Shown: positions 7,808 through 16,668, counted from the stretch's first letter. The stretch is 50,268 nucleotides of DNA from CAYYTU01 sp964474655 (GCA_964474655.1 CAYYTU010000018.1:1-50268), one strand, 5' to 3'. A program made the numbers and translations. The notes: generated by a model not told the origin, from the letters alone.

Positions 7808-8652
7808 TGCACCGTCAGCACATGCAAAAATGGGGCTTTGCCTTGCTGGCCCTAATCGCTGTCGTCGTCGTAGCGCCTATTCTCTTCGTCATTGGCGCCA
7901 TCGCTGTGCGCGGGATTGGCGCCCTCAGCTGGGAGTTTCTGACGGCGATGCCCCGCGATGGCATGAGGGCTGGCGGTATTTTCCCGGCCATCGTGGGCAC
8001 CTTGCTCCTGACGCTGGGGACGGCCCTGGCCGCCATCCCGGTGGGCGTGGGTGGCGCGATCTACCTTTCGGAGTATGCCAGCGATAACTTGCTCAGTCGG
8101 GCGATCCGGCTGGCGATTATCAACTTGGCAGGCGTCCCCTCGGTGGTCTATGGCCTGTTTGGGCTGGGGCTGTTCGTGCTCTTCCTCCAGTTCGGGACGT
8201 CGATCGTGGCCGGCTCGCTGACGCTGGCGATTATGACGCTGCCTATCATCATCAGCACCACCGAGGAGGCGCTGCGATCCGTGCCAACCGAGTTCCGCAC
8301 CGTCAGCGCCAGTCTGGGCGGGACCCGCTGGCAAGGCATTCGCCATATCGTCCTGCCACAAGCACTGCCGGGCATCATCACCGGCGTCGTTCTGGGGCTT
8401 TTGCGGGCCGCCGGCGAGACGGCGCCCATCCTCTTCACCGTGGCGGCCTTCTATTTGCCTCGCCTACCAGAATCGCCCTTCGACCAGACGATGGCGCTTC
8501 CCTACCATCTCTACGTCATCAGCACCCAGGTGCCCGGGATGCCGCTGGAGATTCAGTACGGAACGGCCCTCGTATTGCTGACCCTGGTACTTTCGCTGAA
8601 CGTCGTGGCGACGGTGATTCGCAGCTACTATCGACGGCAACGGGAATGGTGA
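7807..8652 (+). CDS. pstA: phosphate ABC transporter permease PstA (copy 2)
   Basis: Second PstA-type permease, 281 residues, of normal family length. It lacks the 40-residue N-terminal extension of copy 1. It has membrane helices from about residue 8 onward and the EAA loop with VPTEFRTVSASLGGTRWQGI, slightly divergent at the usual SLALGATKWQT position. It is translationally coupled to pstC2. Repeat copy B begins 28 bases after the stop and may end the transcript. Whether it serves phosphate or a related oxyanion cannot be told from sequence; the adjacent PstS supports phosphate. Confidence 0.9.
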   Translation: MHRQHMQKWGFALLALIAVVVVAPILFVIGAIAVRGIGALSWEFLTAMPRDGMRAGGIFPAIVGTLLLTLGTALAAIPVGVGGAIYLSEYASDNLLSRAIRLAIINLAGVPSVVYGLFGLGLFVLFLQFGTSIVAGSLTLAIMTLPIIISTTEEALRSVPTEFRTVSASLGGTRWQGIRHIVLPQALPGIITGVVLGLLRAAGETAPILFTVAAFYLPRLPESPFDQTMALPYHLYVISTQVPGMPLEIQYGTALVLLTLVLSLNVVATVIRSYYRRQREW

Positions 8653-8680
8653 GTTTCATTACCGGACACTTCTCTAGTAC

Positions 8681-8782
8681 TACAACGAGTGTTCAACGAA
8701 GTTGATCCCTCGACAGTCATCCTGAGCCTTTCGGCTGAGCTCGTGCCGAAGCCTGTCGAAGGATGACGACTTGGCGAAAATC
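8681..8782 (+). repeat. dispersed palindromic repeat, copy B (most complete)
   Basis: About 102 bases running from TACAACGAG to GCGAAAATC. An outer stem GTCATCCT/AGGATGAC encloses an inner stem CTTTCGGC/GCCGAAG, so the RNA or single strand would fold into a long hairpin. It lies between pstA2 and polA. Copies A and C share both ends and the outer stem. Confidence 0.75.
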
Positions 8783-8823
8783 ACCTTCGGCAGTCTTGTA
8801 CTCTGTTTACCCCGAGGAGGCAC

Positions 8824-11619
8824 ATGTCCGAGAAGAAACTGGTCCTGATTGATGGTCACGCGCTGGCCTATCGCGCTTTCCACGCTTTGCCCGATGATCT
8901 GACGACCTCACAGGGCGAGCTGACCAACGCTGTCTACGGCTTCACCTCGATGCTGCTCAACGTGCTGCGCGACGAGGAGCCCACGCACGTGGCTGTCACC
9001 TTCGATAAAGGCCCTACCTTCCGCCACGAGATCTACCCCGACTACAAGGCCCATCGGGCCAAGATGCCGGACGAGCTCCGTTCTCAGATGGGTCGCATCC
9101 GTCAGGTGGTGGAGGCGCTGGATATGCCCATCTTCGAGGCCGAGGGCTTCGAGGCGGACGATCTGCTGGGCGCGCTGGCCGATCAGGCGGAGGAGCAGGA
9201 CGCTGATGTGCTCATCGTGACCGGCGATATGGACCTATTGCAGCTGGTGGATGAGCATACGCGTGTGCTTACCTCGCGCTGGCGCTTTTCGGACACGGTG
9301 GTCTACGACGTGGATGGCGTCAAGCGTCGCTACGATGGCCTGCCGCCTTCCCGCTTGGCGGAATACAAGGCCCTGATGGGCGATAAGTCCGATAATATCC
9401 CTGGCGTCTACGGCGTGGGGGAGAAGACCGCTACCAAACTGCTCAAGCGGTACGATTCGTTGGAGGAGATCTACGAGCACCTGGAAGATATCTCGACTCG
9501 CTTCCGTAACCGCCTGGAGGAGGGGCGCGAAGAGGCTTTTCTCAGCCGAGAGCTGGCGACGATTGTGCGGGATGCCCCGGTGGCGCTCGACCTGGAGGCC
9601 TGCCGCGTGCGCACGTTCGACTACGATCGGGTGATCGAGCTCTTCCGCGAGCTGGAGTTCCGCTCCCTGCTGGACCGGCTGCCGAAGCCGAAGCAATCCG
9701 CGCCGGCCGGCGTCCCCCATCAGCTCAGCATGTTCGGCGAAGAACGATCTCGCCCCACAGGCCCGGAGGCCGACGAGGCCGAAGCAGCCGCCGATTACGA
9801 GATCGTGGCCGACGAGGAGGCGCTTCGTCAGCTGGCGGCGCGACTGGAAGACGTCCCTGCGCTGACGATCGACACTGAGACCACTGCCCCCGATCCGATG
9901 GAGGCCGAGCTGGTCGGCATCGCCCTCACCGACGCCGCCGAACGAGGCTATTACATCCCGGTCGCCGCGCCGGCTGCCGATCCGCAGATTCCGCTGGAGA
10001 CGGCGCTCGGTGTGCTCGCGCCTCTGCTGAGTGATCCCGACCGGGCCAAGTATGGGCACAACATCAAGTATGATCTGACGGTGCTGGAACGGAGCGGGGC
10101 CGAGCTCGCGGGCCTGGCCTTCGATACGATGCTCGCTGAGTGGCTGATCAACCCCTCGTCTAACAACCTGGGCCTGAAAGACTTGGCCTGGACGCGGCTC
10201 AAGAAGCAGATGACGCCTATCACCGATCTGATCGGCACCGGGAAGGACCAATTGACGATGGACCAGGTTCCGGTCGAGCAGGCGGCGCCCTATGCCTGCG
10301 CCGACGTCGATATGACCCAGCGGTTGGTGGAGGTGCTGAGGCCCGAGCTGGAGGAGAAGCATCTCTGGTCGCTCTTCACCGAGGTGGAGATGCCGCTGGT
10401 GCCGGTCCTTTCGGCTATGGAGCAGGTGGGGGTGGGTTTCGACGCCGAGCAGATGGAGCGCATGTCCGAGCATCTAGCGGATCGGTTGCACGAGCTGGAG
10501 AAGCGGATCTACGGACACGTCGGCTACAAGCTCAACGTCAACTCCACGCAGCAGCTTTCCGATGCGCTGTTCAAGACGCTGGGGTTGCCATCGCAGGGCG
10601 TGCGCCGCACCAAGACGGGCCACTACTCGACGGCCGCCAGCGTGCTGGAGCGGCTGCGCGATAAGCACGAGGTGGTCGATCTGATCCTGGAGCACCGCGA
10701 GCTCTCCAAGCTGAAGTCGACCTACGTCGACGCGCTGCCCAAGATGGTCAATCGGCGCACCGGTCGGATGCATACCTCCTACAACCAGACCGGCACGGTG
10801 ACCGGGCGGATCAGCTCTAGCGATCCCAACCTGCAGAACATCCCCATCCGTACCGAGCTGGGCCGTCACGTCCGGCGGGCCTTCGTGGCCGACGCGGGCT
10901 GCCAGTTGCTGGCCGCCGACTATTCGCAGGTGGAACTGCGGGTGATGGCCCACATCTCCGGCGATGAGGGTTTGCTGGGGGCCTTTGAGCGCGGCGAGGA
11001 CGTCCACGCCCGCACCGCGGCCGAGATCCTGGACGTGCCCCTTGATGAGGTTACGCCGGAGCAGCGGCGCTTGGCCAAGAGCGTCAACTTTGGCCTCTCC
11101 TACGGACAGACGGCCTACGGCCTTTCCCGTGCGACAGGGCTGACGCAGCCCGAAGCGGAGGAGTTTATCGAATCTTACTTCGAGCGCTTCCCCAAGGTGC
11201 GTGAGTATATTGACGCGACCAAGGCGCTTGCCAAGCGGCAGGGCTACGTGGAGACGCTGCTGGGGCGGCGTCGCTACTTCCCCGAGCTGGAGCCGGGCAG
11301 CAAGGCTTCGTATCGGGCGCGTCAGGCCGTCGAGCGGATGGCGATCAACGCCCCAATCCAGGGCACCGCGGCCGACATCATCAAGATCGCGATGATTCGC
11401 CTCCATCGGGCGCTCCAAGAGCGCGGGATGGCGACCCGCATCATCCTCCAGGTGCACGATGAGCTGATTGTGGAGGCGCCCGATGACGAGGTGGAGGACG
11501 TCGCCCCGATGGTGTGCCGGATTATGGAGGATGCTTTTGAGCTCGATGCTCCACTCAAGGTCGATCTTAAGATCGGTTGGAATTGGGAGGAGATGGAACC
11601 GATGAGGATCGAGGAATGA
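8824..11619 (+). CDS. polA: DNA polymerase I
   Basis: Repair and Okazaki-fragment polymerase. The 931-residue protein has three domains. A 5' nuclease covers about 1-290 (LIDGHALAYRAF, EADDLLG, GDMDLLQL, MGDKSDNIPG). A 3'-5' exonuclease covers about 330-520 with motifs apparently intact: D350-T-E352, NIKYD and YACAD. The polymerase domain has motif A DYSQVELR (D699), motif B RRLAKSVNFGLSYG and motif C VHDE (H878-D879-E880). It starts at ATG 8824 behind CCGAGGAGG. Many Chloroflexota and Thermus PolA proteins have a decayed proofreading site; here the acidic residues look retained, so proofreading is plausible. Confidence 0.97.
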   Translation: MSEKKLVLIDGHALAYRAFHALPDDLTTSQGELTNAVYGFTSMLLNVLRDEEPTHVAVTFDKGPTFRHEIYPDYKAHRAKMPDELRSQMGRIRQVVEALDMPIFEAEGFEADDLLGALADQAEEQDADVLIVTGDMDLLQLVDEHTRVLTSRWRFSDTVVYDVDGVKRRYDGLPPSRLAEYKALMGDKSDNIPGVYGVGEKTATKLLKRYDSLEEIYEHLEDISTRFRNRLEEGREEAFLSRELATIVRDAPVALDLEACRVRTFDYDRVIELFRELEFRSLLDRLPKPKQSAPAGVPHQLSMFGEERSRPTGPEADEAEAAADYEIVADEEALRQLAARLEDVPALTIDTETTAPDPMEAELVGIALTDAAERGYYIPVAAPAADPQIPLETALGVLAPLLSDPDRAKYGHNIKYDLTVLERSGAELAGLAFDTMLAEWLINPSSNNLGLKDLAWTRLKKQMTPITDLIGTGKDQLTMDQVPVEQAAPYACADVDMTQRLVEVLRPELEEKHLWSLFTEVEMPLVPVLSAMEQVGVGFDAEQMERMSEHLADRLHELEKRIYGHVGYKLNVNSTQQLSDALFKTLGLPSQGVRRTKTGHYSTAASVLERLRDKHEVVDLILEHRELSKLKSTYVDALPKMVNRRTGRMHTSYNQTGTVTGRISSSDPNLQNIPIRTELGRHVRRAFVADAGCQLLAADYSQVELRVMAHISGDEGLLGAFERGEDVHARTAAEILDVPLDEVTPEQRRLAKSVNFGLSYGQTAYGLSRATGLTQPEAEEFIESYFERFPKVREYIDATKALAKRQGYVETLLGRRRYFPELEPGSKASYRARQAVERMAINAPIQGTAADIIKIAMIRLHRALQERGMATRIILQVHDELIVEAPDDEVEDVAPMVCRIMEDAFELDAPLKVDLKIGWNWEEMEPMRIEE

Positions 11620-11828
11620 CTATCTTCTTTTTGAGCAGTAAAGCCACGCGAAAGCTAGCGACTGCCGAACTATTGAGGATGATGATCGATCTGACGGCTT
11701 TCGGATCTCAAGGCGGGGCTGATGTTCGTCCGAGCGATGCCGGTTGTCTTTTTCGTCCGGTGGTGATAAGATAGCGCAGGAGAGTTGCCCGTCCTCAATC
11801 AATTCGCAGATATAATCAGGAGGTCACA

Positions 11829-12476
11829 ATGGAACGGCTCAAACGCTTCTGGAACGCATTCAAGGATATTGCCATTATCTTCTCCTTCGTCGTCAACTTT
11901 GTGCTGGTTGTCACGTTGCTCGTGATCAGCATACCGGCCCTCAGGATGGCCTTTATGCTTAAAACGACTACGGTGGAGCCGTTGCTGACTGACCTGGACC
12001 AGGCCTTTGTGGGACTGGGCAAGTCGGAGATTGATACCACGATCAGCATTGACCAGCAGACGCCCATCTCCTTCACGCTACCGCTCAGCGAGCCCTTGAC
12101 CATCGACTTTGATCTGGGTATCAACAAGAACACCACCGTGGTGCTGCAAGAGCCGGTGCCGCTCAACAATTTGCCCGCGCGCTTCGCCCTGCCTGGGGGC
12201 GGGGGAATGATCAACGGAAACGTCTCGCTCTCCTTGCCGGCCGGTATGCAGCTCCCCGTCCGTTTGAATATGACCGTGCCGGTCGAGAAGACTATTCCGG
12301 TCCAGATGGAGGTGCCGGTCGATCAAGAAGTTGACATCGCGATGGAGGTGCCGGTCAACATCAAGCTGGGCGAGGCGGGGTTGGATCCGGCGGTCGAGGA
12401 TCTGCGAGAGGTCTTCCGACCCCTGCGGGTCCAGATTGAGCAGCTGCCCGACGGCATCCAGCTGGGTTCGAAGTGA
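11829..12476 (+). CDS. membrane-anchored protein of unknown function
   Basis: Not recognised. The 215-residue protein has a short basic N-terminus, one membrane helix at about 14-42, and then an exported or cytoplasmic segment rich in beta-forming Pro-Val dipeptides. Between about 130 and 180 the pattern VPV recurs (MTVPVEKTIPVQ, MEVPVDQEVDIA, MEVPVNIKLG), giving a short internal repeat. The start has AGGAGG 5 bases upstream. The stop overlaps the next gene (GTGA), so it is coupled to the methyltransferase. TATAAT at 11811 is too close to the start to be a normal -10. A structural or scaffolding role at the membrane is possible but is only a guess. Confidence 0.75.
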   Translation: MERLKRFWNAFKDIAIIFSFVVNFVLVVTLLVISIPALRMAFMLKTTTVEPLLTDLDQAFVGLGKSEIDTTISIDQQTPISFTLPLSEPLTIDFDLGINKNTTVVLQEPVPLNNLPARFALPGGGGMINGNVSLSLPAGMQLPVRLNMTVPVEKTIPVQMEVPVDQEVDIAMEVPVNIKLGEAGLDPAVEDLREVFRPLRVQIEQLPDGIQLGSK

Positions 12477-13387
12477 GCGCCGGAACAGAGCGTCCCATCT
12501 GCGATTATGAAGGGTCCGCCTATCGCACTGATTTCTGGGGGCGAGGGCGGAGCTACGAGGACGCGGTCGAGCGGGCGGCGCTGCGACGGCTGCTCCCGCC
12601 GGCGGGGAAGCGTCTGGTCGACATCGGCGGTGGCTATGGGCGGTTGATGCCGCTTTACAATGGCTATGACGATGTGGTCATCTTTGATTATGCGCTCTCT
12701 CAGTTGCGTCAGGCGCAGGCATTATGGGGCGAGTCTGGGCCTGATGGTAAGCCGCATTACATCTATGTGGCTGGTGACTTCTACCGGCTGCCGTTTGCGT
12801 GCGGCATGTTCGATACCGTGACGATGGTCCGCACGCTCCACCACGCTGTCGACGTCCCGGCCGTCTTGAGCGGGATCGCCCGCGTGCTGGCTCGGGATGG
12901 CACGTTGGTTATGGAGTTTGCCAATAAGCGTAACTTGAAGGCAATCCTGCGCCATCTGGCGCGGCGACAGGATTGGTCGCCCTTCGCGCGCGCCCCGGTG
13001 GAGTTCGTGGATCTGAACTTCGATTTCCATCCGGTCTGGATTGCGGAACAGCTGAGCGCTGTGGGGCTGAGAATCCGCGATCGAATCCCGGTCTCCCATT
13101 TCCGAGTTGAGCTGCTCAAACGTCTGGTGCCCACGGGGCTGCTGGCGACGCTTGATCGCCTGTGCCAGCCCATCGGCTCCCTCTATCCGCTATCGCCCAG
13201 TGTCTTTTTGCGCTGCGTGGTCGAGGAGCCAAGGGGCGTCGCGTCTGACGATGCCTTCTTCCGCTGTCCGGCCTGTGGTGCCACCGAGATGAGCGAGGGG
13301 GAAGAACACCTGATTTGCCTCGCTTGCGAAACCCGCTATGCCGTGCGCGACGGCATCTACGATTTCAAGGAACCGGAGAGGGGCTGA
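12473..13387 (+). CDS. SAM-dependent methyltransferase with C-terminal zinc ribbon
   Basis: Class I methyltransferase of unknown substrate, 304 residues. The SAM-binding motif I is LVDIGGGYGRL (about 50-60). It is followed by the acidic residue in FDYALSQL and the post-motif region FDTVTMVRTLHH. The C-terminus carries a small zinc-ribbon-like domain, CPAC at about 263 and CLAC at about 281, similar to Trm112-type tails. The start is GTG overlapping the previous stop; no strong ribosome site is visible, which fits coupled translation. It is followed one base later by a small unknown gene. The substrate is not predictable. Confidence 0.82.
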   Translation: MSAGTERPICDYEGSAYRTDFWGRGRSYEDAVERAALRRLLPPAGKRLVDIGGGYGRLMPLYNGYDDVVIFDYALSQLRQAQALWGESGPDGKPHYIYVAGDFYRLPFACGMFDTVTMVRTLHHAVDVPAVLSGIARVLARDGTLVMEFANKRNLKAILRHLARRQDWSPFARAPVEFVDLNFDFHPVWIAEQLSAVGLRIRDRIPVSHFRVELLKRLVPTGLLATLDRLCQPIGSLYPLSPSVFLRCVVEEPRGVASDDAFFRCPACGATEMSEGEEHLICLACETRYAVRDGIYDFKEPERG

Positions 13388-13388
13388 G

Positions 13389-13814
13389 ATGGTCGCTGTC
13401 TGTCGAGAGCCGTTGTTCGCCGATCTGGTTTATAACGAGGAAGGGGAGCCGGCGAAGATCGTTCACATCGGCGGGAAGCCTTATTACGCCGTGCCGGAGG
13501 GCGAGTTCTTGCGTCATGTCGAGGCCGAGCATATCGAACGCCAGATTGTCGAGGCGTTGCAGGAGCGTATAATGGGTATGCGGGAGACAGTGACGGAGGG
13601 CGTGATGGCGATGCTGGGCACGGAGGATCTTTTCACGCGGGCATCCATTGAGCACGCTATCGAGAACCTGGATCATATCCTGGAGCCAGGGGCCGTCGAC
13701 GTGGACGAGCTGCGTACTGCCCTCTGGATGACTGGTTTTCGGGCTATCGTCGACGTGCACGGTGATGTGGTAGCGCTCGATTTGCCCGGCTGGGCCGACG
13801 ATGCACCTGAGTGA
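13389..13814 (+). CDS. conserved-looking hypothetical protein
   Basis: I do not recognise this 141-residue soluble protein. It has no membrane helix or signal. It is acidic, with a first part containing KIVHIGGKPYYAVPEGEF and a helical middle. I chose ATG 13389 because GGAGAGG stands 9-15 bases upstream; a start at 13338 would overlap the methyltransferase and adds an arginine-rich, non-protein-like stretch. It follows the methyltransferase directly and is likely in the same unit. The dnaN promoter begins five bases after its stop. Confidence 0.7.
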   Translation: MVAVCREPLFADLVYNEEGEPAKIVHIGGKPYYAVPEGEFLRHVEAEHIERQIVEALQERIMGMRETVTEGVMAMLGTEDLFTRASIEHAIENLDHILEPGAVDVDELRTALWMTGFRAIVDVHGDVVALDLPGWADDAPE

Positions 13815-13818
13815 TCAC

Positions 13819-13847
13819 TTGTGAGCATCGCCTTATTGGTGTATACT
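13819..13847 (+). promoter_or_regulatory. sigma-A promoter of dnaN
   Basis: TTGTGA (13819-13824), a 17-base spacer and TATACT (13842-13847). The predicted transcript would start near 13854, giving a leader of about 55 bases. Confidence 0.6.
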
Positions 13848-13908
13848 CTTGACCTATCCAACGAAAATCAAATAGTCATGAGGAAGACAACGGAGGAGGA
13901 GCACACTG

Positions 13909-15042
13909 ATGAAAATCTCCTGCCTGCAGGAAAATTTGGCTAAGGGTTTGGGCATCGTCGGTCGGGCGGTTTCGCCCCGATCTACGCTGCCGGTGCTTGG
14001 CAACGTGCTACTTGAGACCGATGGTGGGCGCCTTAAGCTTTCTGCTACCAATCTTGAGGTGGGCATCAACTGCTGGATTGGTGCCAAGGTGGAGGAAGAG
14101 GGGGCGGTCACGGTGCCGGCGCGTACGTTCATCGACCTGGTCAACGCTTTGCCACCGGGGCAAGTGGATATGGACCTGGTCGTGCGCACACAGACGCTGA
14201 ATTTACGCGCTGCCCGCAGCGAGGCCAACATCAAGGGGATTGATGCCCAGGAGTTTCCGATCGTGCCCGTGCCGGAGGATGAGGACGGGATTGCCATCGA
14301 GCCGGACGTGTTGCGCACGGCGATTGAGCAGGTGGCTTTCGCCGCTGCCACCGACGAGAGTCGTCCGATCTTGACCGGCGTATTGGCAAAGTTCGAGGGG
14401 GAGCGGTTGACTCTGGCGGCCGCGGATGGGTTCCGTCTTTCGGTTCGCACTGTGTCCTTGCCGGAAGCCGTCAGCGATACGTTCAGTATCATTGTCCCGG
14501 CCCAGGCCTTGAGCGAGCTGAACCGCGTTTCCGCCGGCGAGGAAGCGTCTATCTCCATCAACGTCACGCCCGCTCGCAACCAGGTCATCTTTCAGCTGAC
14601 TGACATTGTGCTGGTCTCTCAGCTGATCGACGGGAACTTCCCGGACTACCGGCAGATTATACCGCGTGAGCACACGACGCACACGGTTTTGGACACGGCG
14701 CCGTTCCTCAAGGCGTGTAAGATGGCGCAGATATTCGCCCGCGATGCCTCGAACATTACCCATATCCACGTCAAACCCGGTTCTGATCTGGAGCCTGGTC
14801 GCGTGCAGGTCTCTGCGACCGCGGCTGAAACGGGTGAGGACGTCAGTGAGATTGACGCCAACGTCGAGGGGGAGGAAGTGGAGATCGCCTTCAACGTCAA
14901 GTATTTGATTGACGTGTTATCGGTCCTGAAGGCGCCTCAGATCGCTCTGGATACCAGCTCCTCCTCCAGCCCGGGCGTGATCCGGCCGTTGGGCGATGAG
15001 GACTTCACGCACGTAATCATGCCGATGCACCTGGGACAATAA
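13909..15042 (+). CDS. dnaN: DNA polymerase III beta subunit (sliding clamp)
   Basis: Ring-shaped processivity clamp that holds DNA polymerase III and other enzymes on DNA. The 377-residue protein shows three successive clamp domains. Family signatures include ISCLQENLAKGL at the start, SRPILTGVL with ADGFRLSVR in domain 2, and IDGNFPDYRQIIPRE entering domain 3. The C-terminus ends HVIMPMHLGQ, close to the usual M-P-M-R-L ending. The ATG has GGAGGAGG upstream, and a strong terminator follows at 15064. No dnaA or recF is adjacent, so this is not a typical oriC neighbourhood. Confidence 0.97.
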   Translation: MKISCLQENLAKGLGIVGRAVSPRSTLPVLGNVLLETDGGRLKLSATNLEVGINCWIGAKVEEEGAVTVPARTFIDLVNALPPGQVDMDLVVRTQTLNLRAARSEANIKGIDAQEFPIVPVPEDEDGIAIEPDVLRTAIEQVAFAAATDESRPILTGVLAKFEGERLTLAAADGFRLSVRTVSLPEAVSDTFSIIVPAQALSELNRVSAGEEASISINVTPARNQVIFQLTDIVLVSQLIDGNFPDYRQIIPREHTTHTVLDTAPFLKACKMAQIFARDASNITHIHVKPGSDLEPGRVQVSATAAETGEDVSEIDANVEGEEVEIAFNVKYLIDVLSVLKAPQIALDTSSSSSPGVIRPLGDEDFTHVIMPMHLGQ

Positions 15043-15063
15043 TCCCTGACGAGGGTTTATCAG

Positions 15064-15100
15064 ACGCCCTGGGGCCAATATGCCCGAGGGCGTTTCTTTT
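15064..15100 (+). terminator. rho-independent terminator after dnaN
   Basis: ACGCCCT (15064-15070) pairs with AGGGCGT (15087-15093), with an inner GGGC/GCCC extension. It is followed by TTCTTTTTG. Confidence 0.85.
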
Positions 15101-15113
15101 TGCGAAGCTCTAT

Positions 15114-15141
15114 TTGCCCCTTGCTTGCAGGTTGATATAAT
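15114..15141 (+). promoter_or_regulatory. sigma-A promoter of the PH-domain gene
   Basis: TTGCCC (15114-15119), 16 bases and a perfect TATAAT (15136-15141). The predicted leader is about 20 bases and includes GAAGGA before the ATG at 15169. Confidence 0.6.
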
Positions 15142-15168
15142 GCTCGTTCGTTACGAAGGATATGCCAT

Positions 15169-16068
15169 ATGACGGAATGGGAAACTGATATTCGACTGGG
15201 CCTGAGCGTGGGGGTGGGCGCTTTCGTCCTCATTATGCTCGTCGACACTGGTCTGATCGTGCTGGCTACCTCCCGTCCCTTTGGTTTTGGGACGTTCTTG
15301 ACCGGGCTGGCGGTTTTGTTCAGTTTTGGCCTGCTGACGGTGATCGGCTTCTGGAGTTATAGCCTTGCCACCTCGCGCTATCTGCTCGACCGCAACGCTC
15401 TCATCGTCCAGTGGGGGCCGATGGAGCAGACCATTCCCCTCCATGCGATTGAGCGCGTCTTCACGGGCGATGAGTTGGAAGCTGAGGTCCAGCTTCAAGG
15501 TGGTGTGTGGCCGGGGCACTGGGTCGGCTACGGCGATATCGAGGGGCTGGGGCAGGCTCTTTTCTATGCCACTCACCCGCCGCATGAGCAGATCTACCTC
15601 GTTACGCCGGGCCTGGTCTATGGCATCTCCCCCATCAATACCGAGGCGTTCCTTCAGTCCCTCCATCGCCGTATGCAGATGGGGCCTACCCAGGTGCTGG
15701 AGCAGACCTCTCGCCGTCCCGCCGTGCTCGAATGGCCTATCTGGCGTGACGATCTGGGATTGTCGCTGCTCGGAGGTGGCCTCTTAACCTTGCTCGTGCT
15801 GGTTGGGTTCTTGAGCTACCGGTTTCCCGCTTTGCCCTTGCTGGTGCCTCTGCACTTCAATGCTGCTGGGGTTCCCGATCGGTTTGGGCCCCGCTCCACG
15901 CTGTTTATCATCCCTCTTATTGGATTGTTGGCTTTTTTGCTCAACAGTGGGTTGGGTTTTCTGGTGTATCGGTGGGAGCGAATGGCCAGTTACTTGCTGT
16001 GGGCTGCCGCTATCTTCGTGCAGGTGTTAGTATGGGCAGCCACTATGAGCATCCTTGGGTGCATCTGA
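15169..16068 (+). CDS. membrane protein with bacterial PH-like domain and DUF1648 region
   Basis: Integral membrane protein, 299 residues, function unknown. Two helices at about 15-62 precede a PH-like beta region (SRYLLDRNALIVQWG, about 68-82, through HRRMQMGP). Two or three more helices follow from about 195. Between them lies LHFNAAGVPDRFGPR, the short motif typical of DUF1648 proteins. It is transcribed from its own promoter just after the dnaN terminator. PH/DUF1648 proteins are often regulators or sensors in the envelope, but no specific job is known. Confidence 0.75.
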   Translation: MTEWETDIRLGLSVGVGAFVLIMLVDTGLIVLATSRPFGFGTFLTGLAVLFSFGLLTVIGFWSYSLATSRYLLDRNALIVQWGPMEQTIPLHAIERVFTGDELEAEVQLQGGVWPGHWVGYGDIEGLGQALFYATHPPHEQIYLVTPGLVYGISPINTEAFLQSLHRRMQMGPTQVLEQTSRRPAVLEWPIWRDDLGLSLLGGGLLTLLVLVGFLSYRFPALPLLVPLHFNAAGVPDRFGPRSTLFIIPLIGLLAFLLNSGLGFLVYRWERMASYLLWAAAIFVQVLVWAATMSILGCI

Positions 16069-16367
16069 GCAGCGGGGGTAGGGGCGGGTTGCCGATCAGG
16101 TGACGCTTCCAGGGCCCCTTCGGCAGGTGATTTGAGGGGGTCATTACAGCGCGGCGCGGGTCGATGAGCAAGCAGGTGGCTCAGCTACTCCAGATCGTTG
16201 GTGGCGGCATTTCGTTGTCTGGCGTAGTCCCAAAGTGGCAGTTGCCACTACGGAGCGATGCAACGTCCCAAACAGGCTCCTGCTCCTTTGTTGCCCTCCG
16301 CCGGGGCCGCTGAGTGCGCTGACGGCCCTGAATGCGCAGCGATCACCCGACCAAGGACTACCCATGC

Positions 16368-16458
16368 TACAACGAGATTCAACGAAGTTGATCACTCAAT
16401 GGTCATCTTGAGCCGATCGGCGGCGCTCACGCCGAAGTCTGTCGAAGGAGACGACTTA
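16368..16458 (+). repeat. dispersed palindromic repeat, copy C
   Basis: About 91 bases, from TACAACGAG through GTCATCTTGAGC, GCCGAAGTCTGTCGAAGGA and GACGACTTA. It is more diverged than copy B: the right stem has lost bases (AAGGAGACG instead of AAGGATGACG). Confidence 0.7.
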
Positions 16459-16481
16459 GCATTAGGTTTGACCATGGTTGA

Positions 16482-16607
16482 CAATCGCACAATTGAAATG
16501 TAGCAAGCAGCTATTTTTCCTGGGGATACTCCCACATATAGGCGTCTGCTCACCAAGAACGCAGATATGGGGGTAGCTCTGGGTTGTGGATTCTAAATGT
16601 GCGATTG
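16482..16607. repeat. 126-bp imperfect palindrome with 10-bp terminal inverted repeats
   Basis: CAATCGCACA (16482-16491) and TGTGCGATTG (16598-16607) are exact inverted repeats. Inside, AGCTATT...GGTAGCT and TACTCCC...GGGGGTA also pair in part. The size and layout resemble a miniature inverted-repeat element. No second copy was found in the window. Confidence 0.45.
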
Positions 16608-16668
16608 GGCTCGCCGCGGTCAAAGGTCACGCTAGCGAAAATCGCCTCTTGAAAGGGTGCTTGCCACG

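Larger units (their letters stand above)
16069..16668. other. non-coding spacer between convergent genes, holding repeats
   Basis: No supported gene. The region holds repeat copy C (16368-16458) and an imperfect palindrome (16482-16607). At 16630-16690 there are fragments resembling the ends of the dispersed repeat: GCGAAAATCGCC, and in inverted orientation CTCGTTGTAGTA. Confidence 0.55.

Noticed and set aside
11811..11816. TATAAT as the -10 of the gene at 11829
   Set aside because: A transcript would start inside the ribosome-binding site, and no -35 lies at 16-18 bases.
13338..13388. Upstream start for the small gene before dnaN
   Set aside because: It overlaps the methyltransferase and adds an unlikely N-terminus; the ATG at 13389 has a ribosome site.
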